Shown here in pieces: positions 44,505 to 53,123 of a stretch of DNA of 64,000 nucleotides; the first letter of the stretch is position 1, and the number at the start of each line of letters is the position of its first letter. Made by a program: the position numbers and the translations under genes. Source of the DNA: JACVSF01 sp036702855 (GTDB lineage: Bacteria; Cyanobacteriota; Cyanobacteriia; Phormidesmidales; Phormidesmidaceae); NCBI GenBank assembly GCA_036702855.1, contig DATNQF010000112.1, positions 1 to 64,000 on the forward strand, written 5' to 3'. A model generated the notes under the pieces. The model did no database searches. It saw only the letters and a list, made by a program, of their open reading frames with translations, and was not told the DNA's origin.

Positions 44505-45230
44505 TTAACTACCCATGCCTTGATAGAAAAAGTAAGTTGCCATGGGGATCACCGTCGCTAGGATCAGTAGAACGGCCACCACGATGGTTGAATTTCCTCG
44601 GTTTTCGTCTGTTTTCTCCGCGTTAGCGAAGGTACTCTCAGCATTGTAGGTATCGTCAAAAGCGGGCGGACCTGGATCCGGTTGACCCGACAGCACAGCC
44701 ACGAGTCGATCGGTCGCTTCCAAAAAGGACTCGTTGTACTTGTCTCCTTCTAGGAGTGGAACGAGAGCTGTTTCCTGGGCAATGCTGGTAGCGATAGCGG
44801 GACTCAGCACGGTCGCTGACTCAGACCCCACTCGAATGCCTACAGTTTTGCTGACTTCGTCTAGCACTAACAGGGTTTGATGAGCTTGCTCGTCTGTAGT
44901 GGGAAACCATTGCTCAAATAGCTTGTCGGTAAAGCTTTGAATGGTTTCGCCGTAATCAAAGTGGTGAATGGTCACCAGCCGAACTTCATTGCTGGATGAT
45001 TGGGCAAGTTTGTTAAGGCGATCGCTAATCTTGCCTTCGCTCAAGCGGCTAATGAGGTTAGCGTGATCAACAATCCAAGTGGGATCTCCAGCCGAAACAG
45101 TAGGCATTTGATAGGTCGCAATAGCCTGGGCAGGGGAACCTGCGAGGCAAAACATTGCTGCTACGGTACAGAGAATGACGCAGAAAGGCCGGGTTAGGGC
45201 CACGAGGTTAGATAGATAGGGAATCTTCAT
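44505..45230 (-). CDS. psb32: photosystem II repair protein Psb32 (TPM domain)
   Basis: Psb32 is a thylakoid lumen or periplasm-facing TPM-domain protein that protects photosystem II from photodamage and speeds its recovery. The protein (241 aa) has a signal peptide (about 1-36), a TPM domain (about 50-180, with WIVDHANLISRLSEGKI and FEQWFPTTDEQAHQTLLVLD), and one C-terminal TM helix (about 215-235). This matches the known Psb32 layout. ATG 45230 has GGAG 9 bases upstream. The psbB, psbT and psbM genes lie in the same window but 14 to 17 kb away. Confidence 0.88.
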   Translation of the reverse strand: MKIPYLSNLVALTRPFCVILCTVAAMFCLAGSPAQAIATYQMPTVSAGDPTWIVDHANLISRLSEGKISDRLNKLAQSSSNEVRLVTIHHFDYGETIQSFTDKLFEQWFPTTDEQAHQTLLVLDEVSKTVGIRVGSESATVLSPAIATSIAQETALVPLLEGDKYNESFLEATDRLVAVLSGQPDPGPPAFDDTYNAESTFANAEKTDENRGNSTIVVAVLLILATVIPMATYFFYQGMGS

Positions 45231-45308
45231 GGCTGGGACTCCAGGAGAACCGGACAACCCCCTGTTTAGGGCGAGGTCTTTTCCTCAATATACGGGACAG
45301 GTAGATCG

Positions 45309-46271
45309 CTAGGGAATCAAAACTAGGTTGCCTTGGGCTCCGGGGACCATAACGGCCTCATGGGCGTGTGCTGCTTCTGCTAATGGGAACTCCCGATTGA
45401 CAATTGGCAGGAGAAAACCCTGCTTAAGTCCTGCTTGAAGGGCTGCTTGAATCTGCACATTTTCCTGGGGTGGAGTATTAAAGAGGGTAAGGCCAGTGAT
45501 GAGAGCTTCTTTGGCCATAATGTCTCTTGGGTTCACTTCAATTGACCCCCGATTGCCGATGATTACAATTCGCCCTTGTGCCGCGATCAATGTAAGGTCA
45601 GTTGCCAAATTGCGATTTGCCAGCATTTCGAGAATGACGTTGACCCCTTGTCCCTCGGTAGCAGCCAGAATTTGCTCTGCGTAATCAGGGGCGGAGTGAT
45701 CGAAGACTAGACTTGCACCCTGAGTTTTAACCAGGCTGCGCCCTTCTGGAGTTCCTCCTGTGCCAATGACCCGCATCCCTGCCGCGACTGCTAGCTGAGT
45801 TGCTGCTAAGCCAACACCACCCGTTGCACCATGAATCAAAACAGTGTCACCGGGTTGAGCTTGGCCTTTACAGAACAGGGCACGGTAAGCCGTGGAATAG
45901 GGAACGAAAATGCCTGCTCCTTGTGTAAAAGAAATCTGGGCAGGTAGAGGATAAATTTGATCGACTGAGTAGAGGGCCATTTCTGCGTAGGTGCCACTCA
46001 GAGGCCAACCTCCATAAATGCGATCGCCCACCTGAAATTGTGTGACGGCTGATCCCACCTTTTCAATGACTCCCGCGCCATCAATGCCGGGCGTGTAGGG
46101 TAATTCCGGTCTACGGGCATAAGCTCCCGCACGGATGTAGGTATCAACGGGATTCACCCCTGCTGCCTGAATTCGAACAACCACTTGATGCTCGTCTGGT
46201 TCGGGGGCTGCTATCTCTTCAATTTCCATGACTGAGGGATTACCAAACTCGTGTACCCGTATGGCTTTCAT
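45309..46271 (-). CDS. quinone oxidoreductase-type zinc-independent MDR protein
   Basis: The protein is a 320-residue medium-chain dehydrogenase/reductase of the NADPH:quinone reductase type. It has an N-terminal GroES-like domain (MKAIRVHEFGNPSVMEIEEI) and the nucleotide-binding loop HGATGGVGLAATQLA. It lacks the cysteine cluster of zinc-binding alcohol dehydrogenases. It probably reduces quinones or enones with NADPH. It stands alone on its strand. Confidence 0.88.
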   Translation of the reverse strand: MKAIRVHEFGNPSVMEIEEIAAPEPDEHQVVVRIQAAGVNPVDTYIRAGAYARRPELPYTPGIDGAGVIEKVGSAVTQFQVGDRIYGGWPLSGTYAEMALYSVDQIYPLPAQISFTQGAGIFVPYSTAYRALFCKGQAQPGDTVLIHGATGGVGLAATQLAVAAGMRVIGTGGTPEGRSLVKTQGASLVFDHSAPDYAEQILAATEGQGVNVILEMLANRNLATDLTLIAAQGRIVIIGNRGSIEVNPRDIMAKEALITGLTLFNTPPQENVQIQAALQAGLKQGFLLPIVNREFPLAEAAHAHEAVMVPGAQGNLVLIP

Positions 46272-46480
46272 TCTGCTCTTTACCTCCTATTTATTTGGGA
46301 GTTGCCCCTGACTAGATTGTGATAGCTCTTGAGAATTATTTCTATAGAAGCAGTTTCCTGTTAACCTACAACACGGCCATTACGCCAGAAAGGCTCTCTG
46401 TTTGCGGGCTCCATATCCTATAAAAGAGCTTTTGGCAGTGTTCCCTCATCAACTTACCTTAAAATTATTTGGCCTTCTAA
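46272..46480. other. intergenic part upstream of the quinone oxidoreductase
   Basis: No gene is visible. This stretch must hold the leftward promoter of the quinone oxidoreductase. The rest of the 466-bp gap is occupied by the small RNA unit described separately. Confidence 0.5.
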
Positions 46481-46508
46481 TTGAAATTGAGTCTCAACAA
46501 GGTACAAT
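46481..46508 (+). promoter_or_regulatory. sigma-70-type promoter of the candidate small RNA
   Basis: TTGAAA (46481-46486) and TACAAT (46503-46508) are 16 bases apart, a near-consensus promoter. The spacer contains the palindrome TTGAGTCTCAA (46487-46497), which could bind a regulator. Confidence 0.75.
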
Positions 46509-46513
46509 AGAAA

Positions 46514-46610
46514 TATCGAGAGCATTCCTACCAAGTCTTAAGGTGCCGTGTGTTCTCCTCTCATCACAAGTTTGAGCTAGGCTTTCGTCCAACGAAGACC
46601 TAGCTCTTTT
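46514..46610 (+). ncRNA. candidate small RNA with CU-rich central segment
   Basis: The predicted transcript is about 95 nt. It starts just after the promoter and ends at a strong hairpin with T tract (GAGCTAGG 46574-46581, CCTAGCTC 46599-46606, then TTTT). It holds no credible reading frame. The central part has TTCTCCTCTCATCAC near 46553-46567, which is complementary to Shine-Dalgarno sequences such as GAGGAG. This is the same design as the cyanobacterial sRNA Yfr1, but its conserved ACTCCTCACAC core is not present, so I do not call it Yfr1. It lies between two divergent genes. Confidence 0.7.
46574..46610 (+). terminator. rho-independent terminator of the small RNA
   Basis: An 8-bp outer stem, an inner 5-bp stem (TTCGT / ACGAA) and a CCA loop are followed by TTTTAAT. 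It ends transcription about 130 bases before the ABC permease gene. Confidence 0.85.
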
Positions 46611-46737
46611 AATATGAAGTTCCTTGCCCTAAGCTCAAAATCTGACGAAGATGGATCAAGGCTTACGGCTAGTTTGTCCCGATTGCCCCCTTGCTGTCTG
46701 TAAGTCAGAGTTGTGCTTCTCTAGGTAACTGAGGAAG

Positions 46738-47616
46738 ATGCTGAACCAGCGGCAGATAGGTTTTGCGCGCGATAATCTGACAGCTTGGCTGTTAATGGCT
46801 CCAGCTTTGCTGCTGCTGGGCCTTTTTGTGATTTGGCCGATTGCTTATCTCATTTTTCTCAGCTTTACCACAGGTAGTTTTACTCGCTCAGGTCTACAGT
46901 GGATTGGTTTCACGAACTACCTCAGGCTCCTTGTAGATACTGATTTTTGGCAAGTTTTAGGAAATACTTTGTACTTCACGTTGGCCACTGTTATTCCGAG
47001 CCTCGTGATTCCCTTAGGGTTGGCTGTTCTCCTCAATCGCAACCTGGCCCTGCGAGGGCTGTTGCGTACCGCCTACTTTATTCCCTCAGTGACATCTTTG
47101 GTGGCGGTTGGATTGGGGTTTCGTTGGCTCTTTCAAACGGACGGCCCTGTCAATGAAGTGCTGGCTAGTTGGGGCTTGGCTCCCCTGCCTTGGCTCAGTA
47201 GCCCTGTTTGGGCAATGCCTGTGATTATTCTGTTAAGCGCTTGGAAGCAGCTAGGGTTTAACCTAGTAATCTTTTTGGCAGGTTTGCAAACGATTCCAGT
47301 GAACCGTTATGAGGCCGCAGAACTAGATGGGGCCAATGATTGGCAGCAGTTTTGGCATATTACCTTGCCAGGACTGCGGCCTACCTTGGTCTTTGCTGCG
47401 ATCACGACCGCTATTTTTACGCTGAGAAGTTTTGAGCAGATTTATGTAGTCACCGGGGGAGGGCCGCTCAATGCAACCAATATCCTGGTCTACTATATAT
47501 ACCAACAAGCCTTTGCCCAGTTTGATTTTGGCTATGCTGCTGCTGCTGCAACCCTGCTGTTGGGGCTGGCTATGCTGTTGGTTTACCTGCAGCTGAGAAC
47601 TTGGGAGACCGATTAA
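46738..47616 (+). CDS. carbohydrate ABC transporter permease (MalF/UgpA type)
   Basis: A 292-residue inner membrane permease with six hydrophobic segments and the EAA loop EAAELDGANDWQQFWHITLPGL that docks the ATPase. It belongs to the MalF/UgpA family, which imports sugars or glycerol-3-phosphate. The partner permease, binding protein and ATPase are not in the window, so it is an orphan component here. The start at ATG 46738 follows GAGGAAG by a few bases. Confidence 0.9.
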   Translation: MLNQRQIGFARDNLTAWLLMAPALLLLGLFVIWPIAYLIFLSFTTGSFTRSGLQWIGFTNYLRLLVDTDFWQVLGNTLYFTLATVIPSLVIPLGLAVLLNRNLALRGLLRTAYFIPSVTSLVAVGLGFRWLFQTDGPVNEVLASWGLAPLPWLSSPVWAMPVIILLSAWKQLGFNLVIFLAGLQTIPVNRYEAAELDGANDWQQFWHITLPGLRPTLVFAAITTAIFTLRSFEQIYVVTGGGPLNATNILVYYIYQQAFAQFDFGYAAAAATLLLGLAMLLVYLQLRTWETD

Positions 47617-47725
47617 GCAAGCTTTACTTGAAGTAGGGCTTCATCATGCTTTCGTCTCGTTCATCAAGCATTGGGCGTTATTGCGGAAATCCGGACCTAG
47701 TAAATACGGTTGATCTGAAAGCCCT

Positions 47726-50125
47726 ATGAATCAACATCACTCCCCTCCCAGTAGAGAAGTCTCTCCTTTATCTGCTGAGCAACTTGCTGCCCCTAACGCT
47801 ACTACAGGTGTAATTCCGGCTACTCAGGGAGACGGCTCAGCAGAGTGCTCAGAGGGCCAACATGAGTTGGGAACAGGCTTTTTACTGTCTTTGCTGGCGT
47901 GTGCAGGATCAGACTGCCGTGATACTCAGACGGTTTTGACCCAGCTTTTGAATGCGATCGCTGATCCTATTTTTATCAAAGACCAGCATCGGCAATGGTG
48001 CTTTCTCAATGAAGCTTACTGCAATCTGGTGGGCTATCCTCAAGCAGTTCTTTTGGGTAAAAGCGAGCAGGATATTTTCACCGATACGGAAGCTGCACCT
48101 TTTCTCCGAGCAGATGACCATGTGATCGCAACTGAGCAGCCTCATGAGTATGAGGCGGTTTTGACGGATGCTTACGGGGGGCGTCATGTGGTGCTAACGA
48201 AAACGGCACTATTTCGATCAGCGGCAGGAGCCCCCTTTTTAGTGGGCACGATTCGAGATATTAGTGAGCGTAAGGAAGCTGAGCAGAAACTCCAGCGTCA
48301 GGCTGAACGGGAGCGGTTGCTGGGTGCGATCGCACAACATCTGCTACAGTCCTTCAAACCAGAGCACCTACTGGAAACAACGGTTAATGAAGTTCGTCGC
48401 TTTTTGAAGACGGATCGAGTTCTCTTCTACAGCTTTGACCCCGACTACGAAGGGGTTGTGGCGGAGTCATCAGCGCCGGATTTACCTGCCTCGATGGGCT
48501 TATCTACCGAAAGCTTTTGCTTTTCCCAAGAAGATGTCGGAGGCTACCGTCGCGGAGAAGTCCACGCGATGGCAGACATTAACACGGCTGCTCTCTCCTC
48601 AACTCAGCGGGAGAAACTCAAGCAGCATCAAGTCAGAGCGCATTTGCTCATCCCAATCTTCCAAGGAGAAGCGCTATATGGTTTAGTCTGCTCCTTGCAC
48701 TGTCGGGCTCCGCGAGTTTGGCAGGAGTGGGAGATTGAAACCCTTCAGGAAATGGTGGCCCAGATTGGCAGCGCGATTCAACAAGCCAAACTGATCAAGC
48801 AGGTGCGGCAGCTCAACGTTGCTTTAGAACGGGACGTTGAACAGCGCACCAGTGAGCTGCGAACTGCCCTAGAGTTCGAAGCCACCCTCAAACGCATCAC
48901 CGATCGAGTTCGCGACAGCCTAGACCAAAAGCAGATCATGCTGACTGCGGTCAAAGAGTTAGCCGAAGCGTTGGGTGTCAAAGGCTCGAATACCGCCTTG
49001 TATGACTTGGAGCAGGGAACTTCTACCATCTATTACGAATACAACCAGTCCCTTCCCTCCTATCAGGGCCGAGTGGCTCAGATGGAGGCCTTTCCTGAGG
49101 TGTATCATCAGTTGCTGGAAGGGCAATATTTTCAGTTTTGCTCCAAAGACCCCAACCCGGTACGAGGGCACGTCGCGATGCTGGCCTGTCCCATTCTCGA
49201 TGATCGAGGCGTGTTGGGCGATCTCTGGCTGATCAAAGACAAGGACTGTGGCTTTTACGAACTAGAGATCCGACTGGTGCAGCAGGTGGCGAACCAGTGT
49301 GCGATCGCAATTCGACAGGCCCGTCTTTATCAGGCAGCACAGACACAGGTAGAGGAGTTAGAGCGGCTGAACACCCTCAAAGATGACTTTCTCAGCACTG
49401 TTTCCCATGAGCTGCGAACCCCTGTAACGAGCATGCGGGTAGCACTGCAACTGCTCGGAGTCACGCTCAACCAGGAGTTTGACCTCAATGCAGAACTGCA
49501 AAAACCGAAAACTGAACAAAACCGCATTGCCCGCTATTTTCTGATTTTGCAGGAAGAGTGCGAACGGGAAATTAGTCTCATCAATGACCTGCTTGATCTC
49601 CAACGGTTAGACGTAGGCAGTCATCCAGTGCATCTTGAAGCGGTTGTGCTAGAAGAGTGGTTACCAGGTCTGGTAAATGGGTTTATGGCCCGGGCTAAAA
49701 ACCGTCAGCAAACGCTAAAGCTCAAGATCGAGAACAATCTTCCGGTCTTGAACACAGATTTAGCAAGTCTGGAGCGGATTTTGGCAGAGCTACTTAACAA
49801 TGCTTGCAAATACACACCGCCCGGTGAACAGATATGCCTAAAAGTAATGGCTTCAAAGCGTAAGGGCGACGAACCACTTCAGTTCTGCATAACCAACACT
49901 GGCGTAGATATTCCATCCGAGGAATTACCCCGCATTTTTGATAAATTCTATCGGGTTCCCAGCGCAGATCCCTGGAAACAAGGGGGGACAGGGTTGGGGC
50001 TGGCCCTAGTGCAAAAGCTGGTGATGTATCTGGGAGGAGAAATTGTGGTTAAGAGTGCCGACAAGGAAACGGCCTTTACAGTGAAGCTCCCAACCCAATT
50101 GTCATTGAGCAGTCAAGATCAGTAA
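47726..50125 (+). CDS. PAS-GAF-GAF histidine kinase with a cyanobacteriochrome-like GAF
   Basis: A soluble 799-residue kinase. It has a PAS domain (about 70-185, ending in GTIRDISERKEAEQ), GAF1 (about 195-352), a linker coiled coil, GAF2 (about 385-535), HisKA with STVSHELRTPVTS (His561) and an ATPase domain ending in GTGLGLALV. GAF1 resembles cyanobacteriochrome GAFs (QVRAHLLIPIFQGEALYGL, RAPRVW). At the usual chromophore-binding Cys-His, the sequence is Thr293-Gln294. A cysteine is kept at the second-cysteine position (Cys265 in ESFCF). Bilin binding is therefore uncertain. No response regulator is adjacent; a DUF2301 gene follows after 37 bases. Confidence 0.88.
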   Translation: MNQHHSPPSREVSPLSAEQLAAPNATTGVIPATQGDGSAECSEGQHELGTGFLLSLLACAGSDCRDTQTVLTQLLNAIADPIFIKDQHRQWCFLNEAYCNLVGYPQAVLLGKSEQDIFTDTEAAPFLRADDHVIATEQPHEYEAVLTDAYGGRHVVLTKTALFRSAAGAPFLVGTIRDISERKEAEQKLQRQAERERLLGAIAQHLLQSFKPEHLLETTVNEVRRFLKTDRVLFYSFDPDYEGVVAESSAPDLPASMGLSTESFCFSQEDVGGYRRGEVHAMADINTAALSSTQREKLKQHQVRAHLLIPIFQGEALYGLVCSLHCRAPRVWQEWEIETLQEMVAQIGSAIQQAKLIKQVRQLNVALERDVEQRTSELRTALEFEATLKRITDRVRDSLDQKQIMLTAVKELAEALGVKGSNTALYDLEQGTSTIYYEYNQSLPSYQGRVAQMEAFPEVYHQLLEGQYFQFCSKDPNPVRGHVAMLACPILDDRGVLGDLWLIKDKDCGFYELEIRLVQQVANQCAIAIRQARLYQAAQTQVEELERLNTLKDDFLSTVSHELRTPVTSMRVALQLLGVTLNQEFDLNAELQKPKTEQNRIARYFLILQEECEREISLINDLLDLQRLDVGSHPVHLEAVVLEEWLPGLVNGFMARAKNRQQTLKLKIENNLPVLNTDLASLERILAELLNNACKYTPPGEQICLKVMASKRKGDEPLQFCITNTGVDIPSEELPRIFDKFYRVPSADPWKQGGTGLGLALVQKLVMYLGGEIVVKSADKETAFTVKLPTQLSLSSQDQ

Positions 50126-50162
50126 GCCGTTAGGATAGAGGCGACGACGCAGGCAATCCACC

Positions 50163-50837
50163 ATGACCATACAGCGTGCTGAGACAATGGTTGAACCTCC
50201 TGTAGTGTACGAAGGGCAGTTTGGTCCTTTTAGTTTGACGGCTGCTGACCGTCAAGGTGTAGTTCTGTACCGAGCTGGGTTGGCTATTGCAGCCCTGAGT
50301 TTTGTGGTAGGAGTTGCTTTGAGCCTATGGGGCAATTCATGGCCCCTAGCCCTCCAAAGCATTAGCTGGCTGTACAGCCTCTTTTGGTTGGCGTTAGGGC
50401 TGAGTTTAGCGACCATCCACATTTATTTAGTGCCCTTGCACCGTACGCTTCAGATTTTTTGGGCCATCGGTGGGGTCGCTTCTTTTTGGGTGGCCCATCG
50501 GTTTGATACCCCCTTTGCCCAAACAGTCTACGAGCAACCGCTGACTCTGCTGGGCGTTGGGTTTACCTTTGCGGCTCTAACGGGCATCTTCTTCAAAGAA
50601 GGGTTTTGCTTTAACCGCCTCGAAACTAAGCTGCTGACTCCCTTGATTCCCTTGCTATTGCTGGGCCATCTAGTCGGTCTTCTTCCCCTAGCCCTAGAAA
50701 AAGCCTTGTTGCTCACCTGGGCAGCCCTCTTTATCGTGTTTGCCGTAAGAAAGGTGATTCAGCCTATTCCGCCGGATATTGGTGATAAGTCTGTCTTTGA
50801 GTATCTAAAACAACAGCGACGGACTTCTCAGGCTTAG
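50163..50837 (+). CDS. DUF2301 family integral membrane protein
   Basis: A 224-residue protein with about six hydrophobic segments after a short polar N-terminus (VVYEGQFGPFSLTAADRQGVVLYR). The pattern matches the DUF2301 family, found mainly in cyanobacteria. The stretch FFKEGFCFNRLETKLLTPL is conserved-looking. Function is unknown. It lies 37 bases after the kinase gene in the same direction and may be co-transcribed with it. Confidence 0.82.
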   Translation: MTIQRAETMVEPPVVYEGQFGPFSLTAADRQGVVLYRAGLAIAALSFVVGVALSLWGNSWPLALQSISWLYSLFWLALGLSLATIHIYLVPLHRTLQIFWAIGGVASFWVAHRFDTPFAQTVYEQPLTLLGVGFTFAALTGIFFKEGFCFNRLETKLLTPLIPLLLLGHLVGLLPLALEKALLLTWAALFIVFAVRKVIQPIPPDIGDKSVFEYLKQQRRTSQA

Positions 50838-51014
50838 ATACGAGCTACTCTAAGGGACTCTATGTTTTGACAAGCGTGAGATTGCTGCTCAATGCGGTAA
50901 GTCTGGTCTAGAAATTTACCCGAGCATATCTTCGCCGGGTTCAATTTATCGTCCGCCGTTGAGTTCATTCCCCCTACGGGCACACTGAGCGCATCGGCGT
51001 GCATAGGGTGACTC

Positions 51015-52136
51015 TTGGTAAACGAACGGGCTTACTGGTTGGCCTGGTCTCGGCTGCGAGGCATTGGGCCAGTGTTGTTGAAACGAATTTACGAACATTT
51101 CGGCAGTCTTGCGATCGCATGGGATGCTCCTGCTCACGCTCTAAAACACGTAGACGGCTTGGGAAACGCTCTAGTAGCCTCAGTTCTAGAACAGCGTGTT
51201 CAGGTCAAGCCAGAAACGTTGCTAGCAAACCATGAGGAAACCTGTCCCTACTTTTGGACGCCGATAGATCCCGATTATCCCGCTCTGCTGTGGGCGATTG
51301 CTGATCCACCACCCGTCCTGTACTACCGAGGTCGAACCGAGCTAATCCGCCAGATCGATCAGGGTACTGCTGTTGGCATTGTAGGAACACGTAGCCCCTC
51401 CGACTACGGCAAACGTTGGACGCGCAAGTTAACCCAGCGCTTAGTCCAGCATTCAATTCCCATTGTTTCAGGGCTGGCCGAGGGCGTTGACCGTGAAGCC
51501 CACCTCAGTACGCTGGACTTAGGGGGTGAGACATTGGCCGTTTTGGGGACAGGAGTTGATGTCATTTACCCTTGGTCTAACCGTGGCCTATATGAACGGA
51601 TCAAGGGAGAGGGTTTACTGCTGAGTGAGTACCCTGATGGAACTGGCCCCGATCGATCTCATTTTCCTCGCCGTAATCGCATTATTGCTGGACTCTGCCG
51701 AGCTATTTTAGTGACAGAGGCACCGATTCGTTCGGGTGCGTTGATTACGGCTCGTCTGGCAAATGAGTATGGTCGTGAAGTCTACGCCTTACCTGGAAGT
51801 TTAGATAATCCTCGCTGCTTAGGGTGTTTAGGGCTTGTTAATGAAGGCGCTAACCTGATTTTAGATGAGGAGACTTTACTGAAGGGGCTGGGCACTTTGC
51901 CAACTTTAGTGCCGACGGTGACTTCACCTGAAGCAAATCAGGAAAGCTCATCCCTACCCCCGCTTGATCCGTTATTAGAGCAGGTTTTTCAAGCGATTCC
52001 ACTGGAGCCCACCAATCTAGATTCCCTAGCTGAGCGGGGTGGTTTACCAACGGGTACCCTCCTAAGTGCCTTAGTGCAGCTAGAGCTTCTAGGTCTCATT
52101 CAGCAACTGCCTGGTATGCAGTACAAGCGCTCCTAG
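51015..52136 (+). CDS. dprA: DNA processing protein DprA
   Basis: DprA binds incoming single-stranded DNA during transformation and loads RecA. The Rossmann-like fold shows GIVGTRSPSDYGK near residue 120, SGLAEGVDREAH and LAVLGTGVDVIYP. The C-terminus has a winged-helix segment (LDSLAERGGLPTGTLLSALVQLELLGLI). Length is 373 aa. The start is TTG 51015 with AGGGTG just upstream; no ATG fits the conserved N-terminus ERAYWLAWSRL. Cyanobacteria with DprA are often competent, but competence cannot be inferred from this gene alone. Confidence 0.93.
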   Translation: MVNERAYWLAWSRLRGIGPVLLKRIYEHFGSLAIAWDAPAHALKHVDGLGNALVASVLEQRVQVKPETLLANHEETCPYFWTPIDPDYPALLWAIADPPPVLYYRGRTELIRQIDQGTAVGIVGTRSPSDYGKRWTRKLTQRLVQHSIPIVSGLAEGVDREAHLSTLDLGGETLAVLGTGVDVIYPWSNRGLYERIKGEGLLLSEYPDGTGPDRSHFPRRNRIIAGLCRAILVTEAPIRSGALITARLANEYGREVYALPGSLDNPRCLGCLGLVNEGANLILDEETLLKGLGTLPTLVPTVTSPEANQESSSLPPLDPLLEQVFQAIPLEPTNLDSLAERGGLPTGTLLSALVQLELLGLIQQLPGMQYKRS

Positions 52137-52150
52137 GCAGGCTGGGCTGC

Positions 52151-52717
52151 TTAGTATCGAGTTTCATCCTCATAAGAGGACATAGATAGGCCAAACGATT
52201 CTAGGAAAAACTCAACCTGTAGACAGCCCAACTCAATGAGATCTCCGTCCTGGAGAAAGTAGCGTTGGTGAGGTTCTAGGGGTCTCCGATTGACCCAGGT
52301 ACCATTATTGCTACCCAAATCGGTAATGAAAAAGCCGTGATTAGATTGGTAGCCAATGACAGCATGGCGAGGTGAAATCTCGCTATGGGGCACCGAAATG
52401 GTGCAGTGAGAACTTTTACCAATCAACCAACTAGAGTTACGCGAGGTTACCTCAATAGCGTGTTCTGTATTGATGTTGGTGCAAAGAAAAGCCGTACCGT
52501 TAGAAACGATACCTTGAATGTAAAGAGAAGTGATTTCGCAGCGAGACTGGGCCGTTAGGATTGGATCAATAGTGTCTGAAACCTGCTCCAAGTCAAAATC
52601 AAAGTTTTGAAAGAGTGTTTCTAGAACTTGGCCGTGAGATCGCTGGGTCTTGTTTTGGGGCGTTACTGTGCTTGCTGAACGATGAGAATTCGTGCTGGAA
52701 AAAGGGAAAAAACTCAT
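52151..52717 (-). CDS. FHA domain protein
   Basis: A 188-residue protein. The N-terminal 65 residues are variable and polar. The rest is a forkhead-associated domain with WLIGKSSHCTISVPHSEISPRHAVI and ITDLGSNNGTWVN, the phosphothreonine-binding motifs (GKS, SPRH, NG). Such proteins bind phosphothreonine peptides made by Ser/Thr kinases. No kinase gene is beside it. It is cytosolic, with no membrane segment. Confidence 0.9.
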   Translation of the reverse strand: MSFFPFSSTNSHRSASTVTPQNKTQRSHGQVLETLFQNFDFDLEQVSDTIDPILTAQSRCEITSLYIQGIVSNGTAFLCTNINTEHAIEVTSRNSSWLIGKSSHCTISVPHSEISPRHAVIGYQSNHGFFITDLGSNNGTWVNRRPLEPHQRYFLQDGDLIELGCLQVEFFLESFGLSMSSYEDETRY

Positions 52718-53123
52718 GGGGATGCATGTATTTCACTACGGAGCCAAAGAATTCACCCGTAGAACGGGTCCTTAATTTCTATTAGCTGAAAGCCTAGTGA
52801 TGATTCAGTACTCTAATTCCGATGCACCCAGTAAAAAGATGAGTTGCCAAACTAGCAACTAATGATGACGATTTCCAGCAAGAACTCTGACTTTACGTGT
52901 ATTTCAGGTTACTCGTTATTAAAGCTAGCTTTGGGTACTTAGCGCAATCCGTAGAATCACTTTGTTTATAGAAGCTTCACAAAGTAATCTTAATATTAGA
53001 GATCCCAGAAAAAAGGGAAACTTCTCCTGATTCAGCTTCAAACTGCTGAATTGCCTTTAAAGTGAATCGTAGCCAGTACTTAAGCAGTTTTACAAAGTGA
53101 TTTGGCTAATGCTGCTTTGTTAG
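52718..53123. other. AT-rich divergent promoter region
   Basis: This 406-bp gap separates the FHA gene (leftward) from the acyltransferase gene (rightward). It is AT-rich. Two short near-repeats, CACAAAGTAAT and TACAAAGTGAT, lie near 52978 and 53091. I see no gene or hairpin I can support. Confidence 0.5.

Noticed and set aside
46514..46610. Call of the small RNA as Yfr1
   Set aside because: The conserved ACTCCTCACAC core is absent; only the general design is shared.
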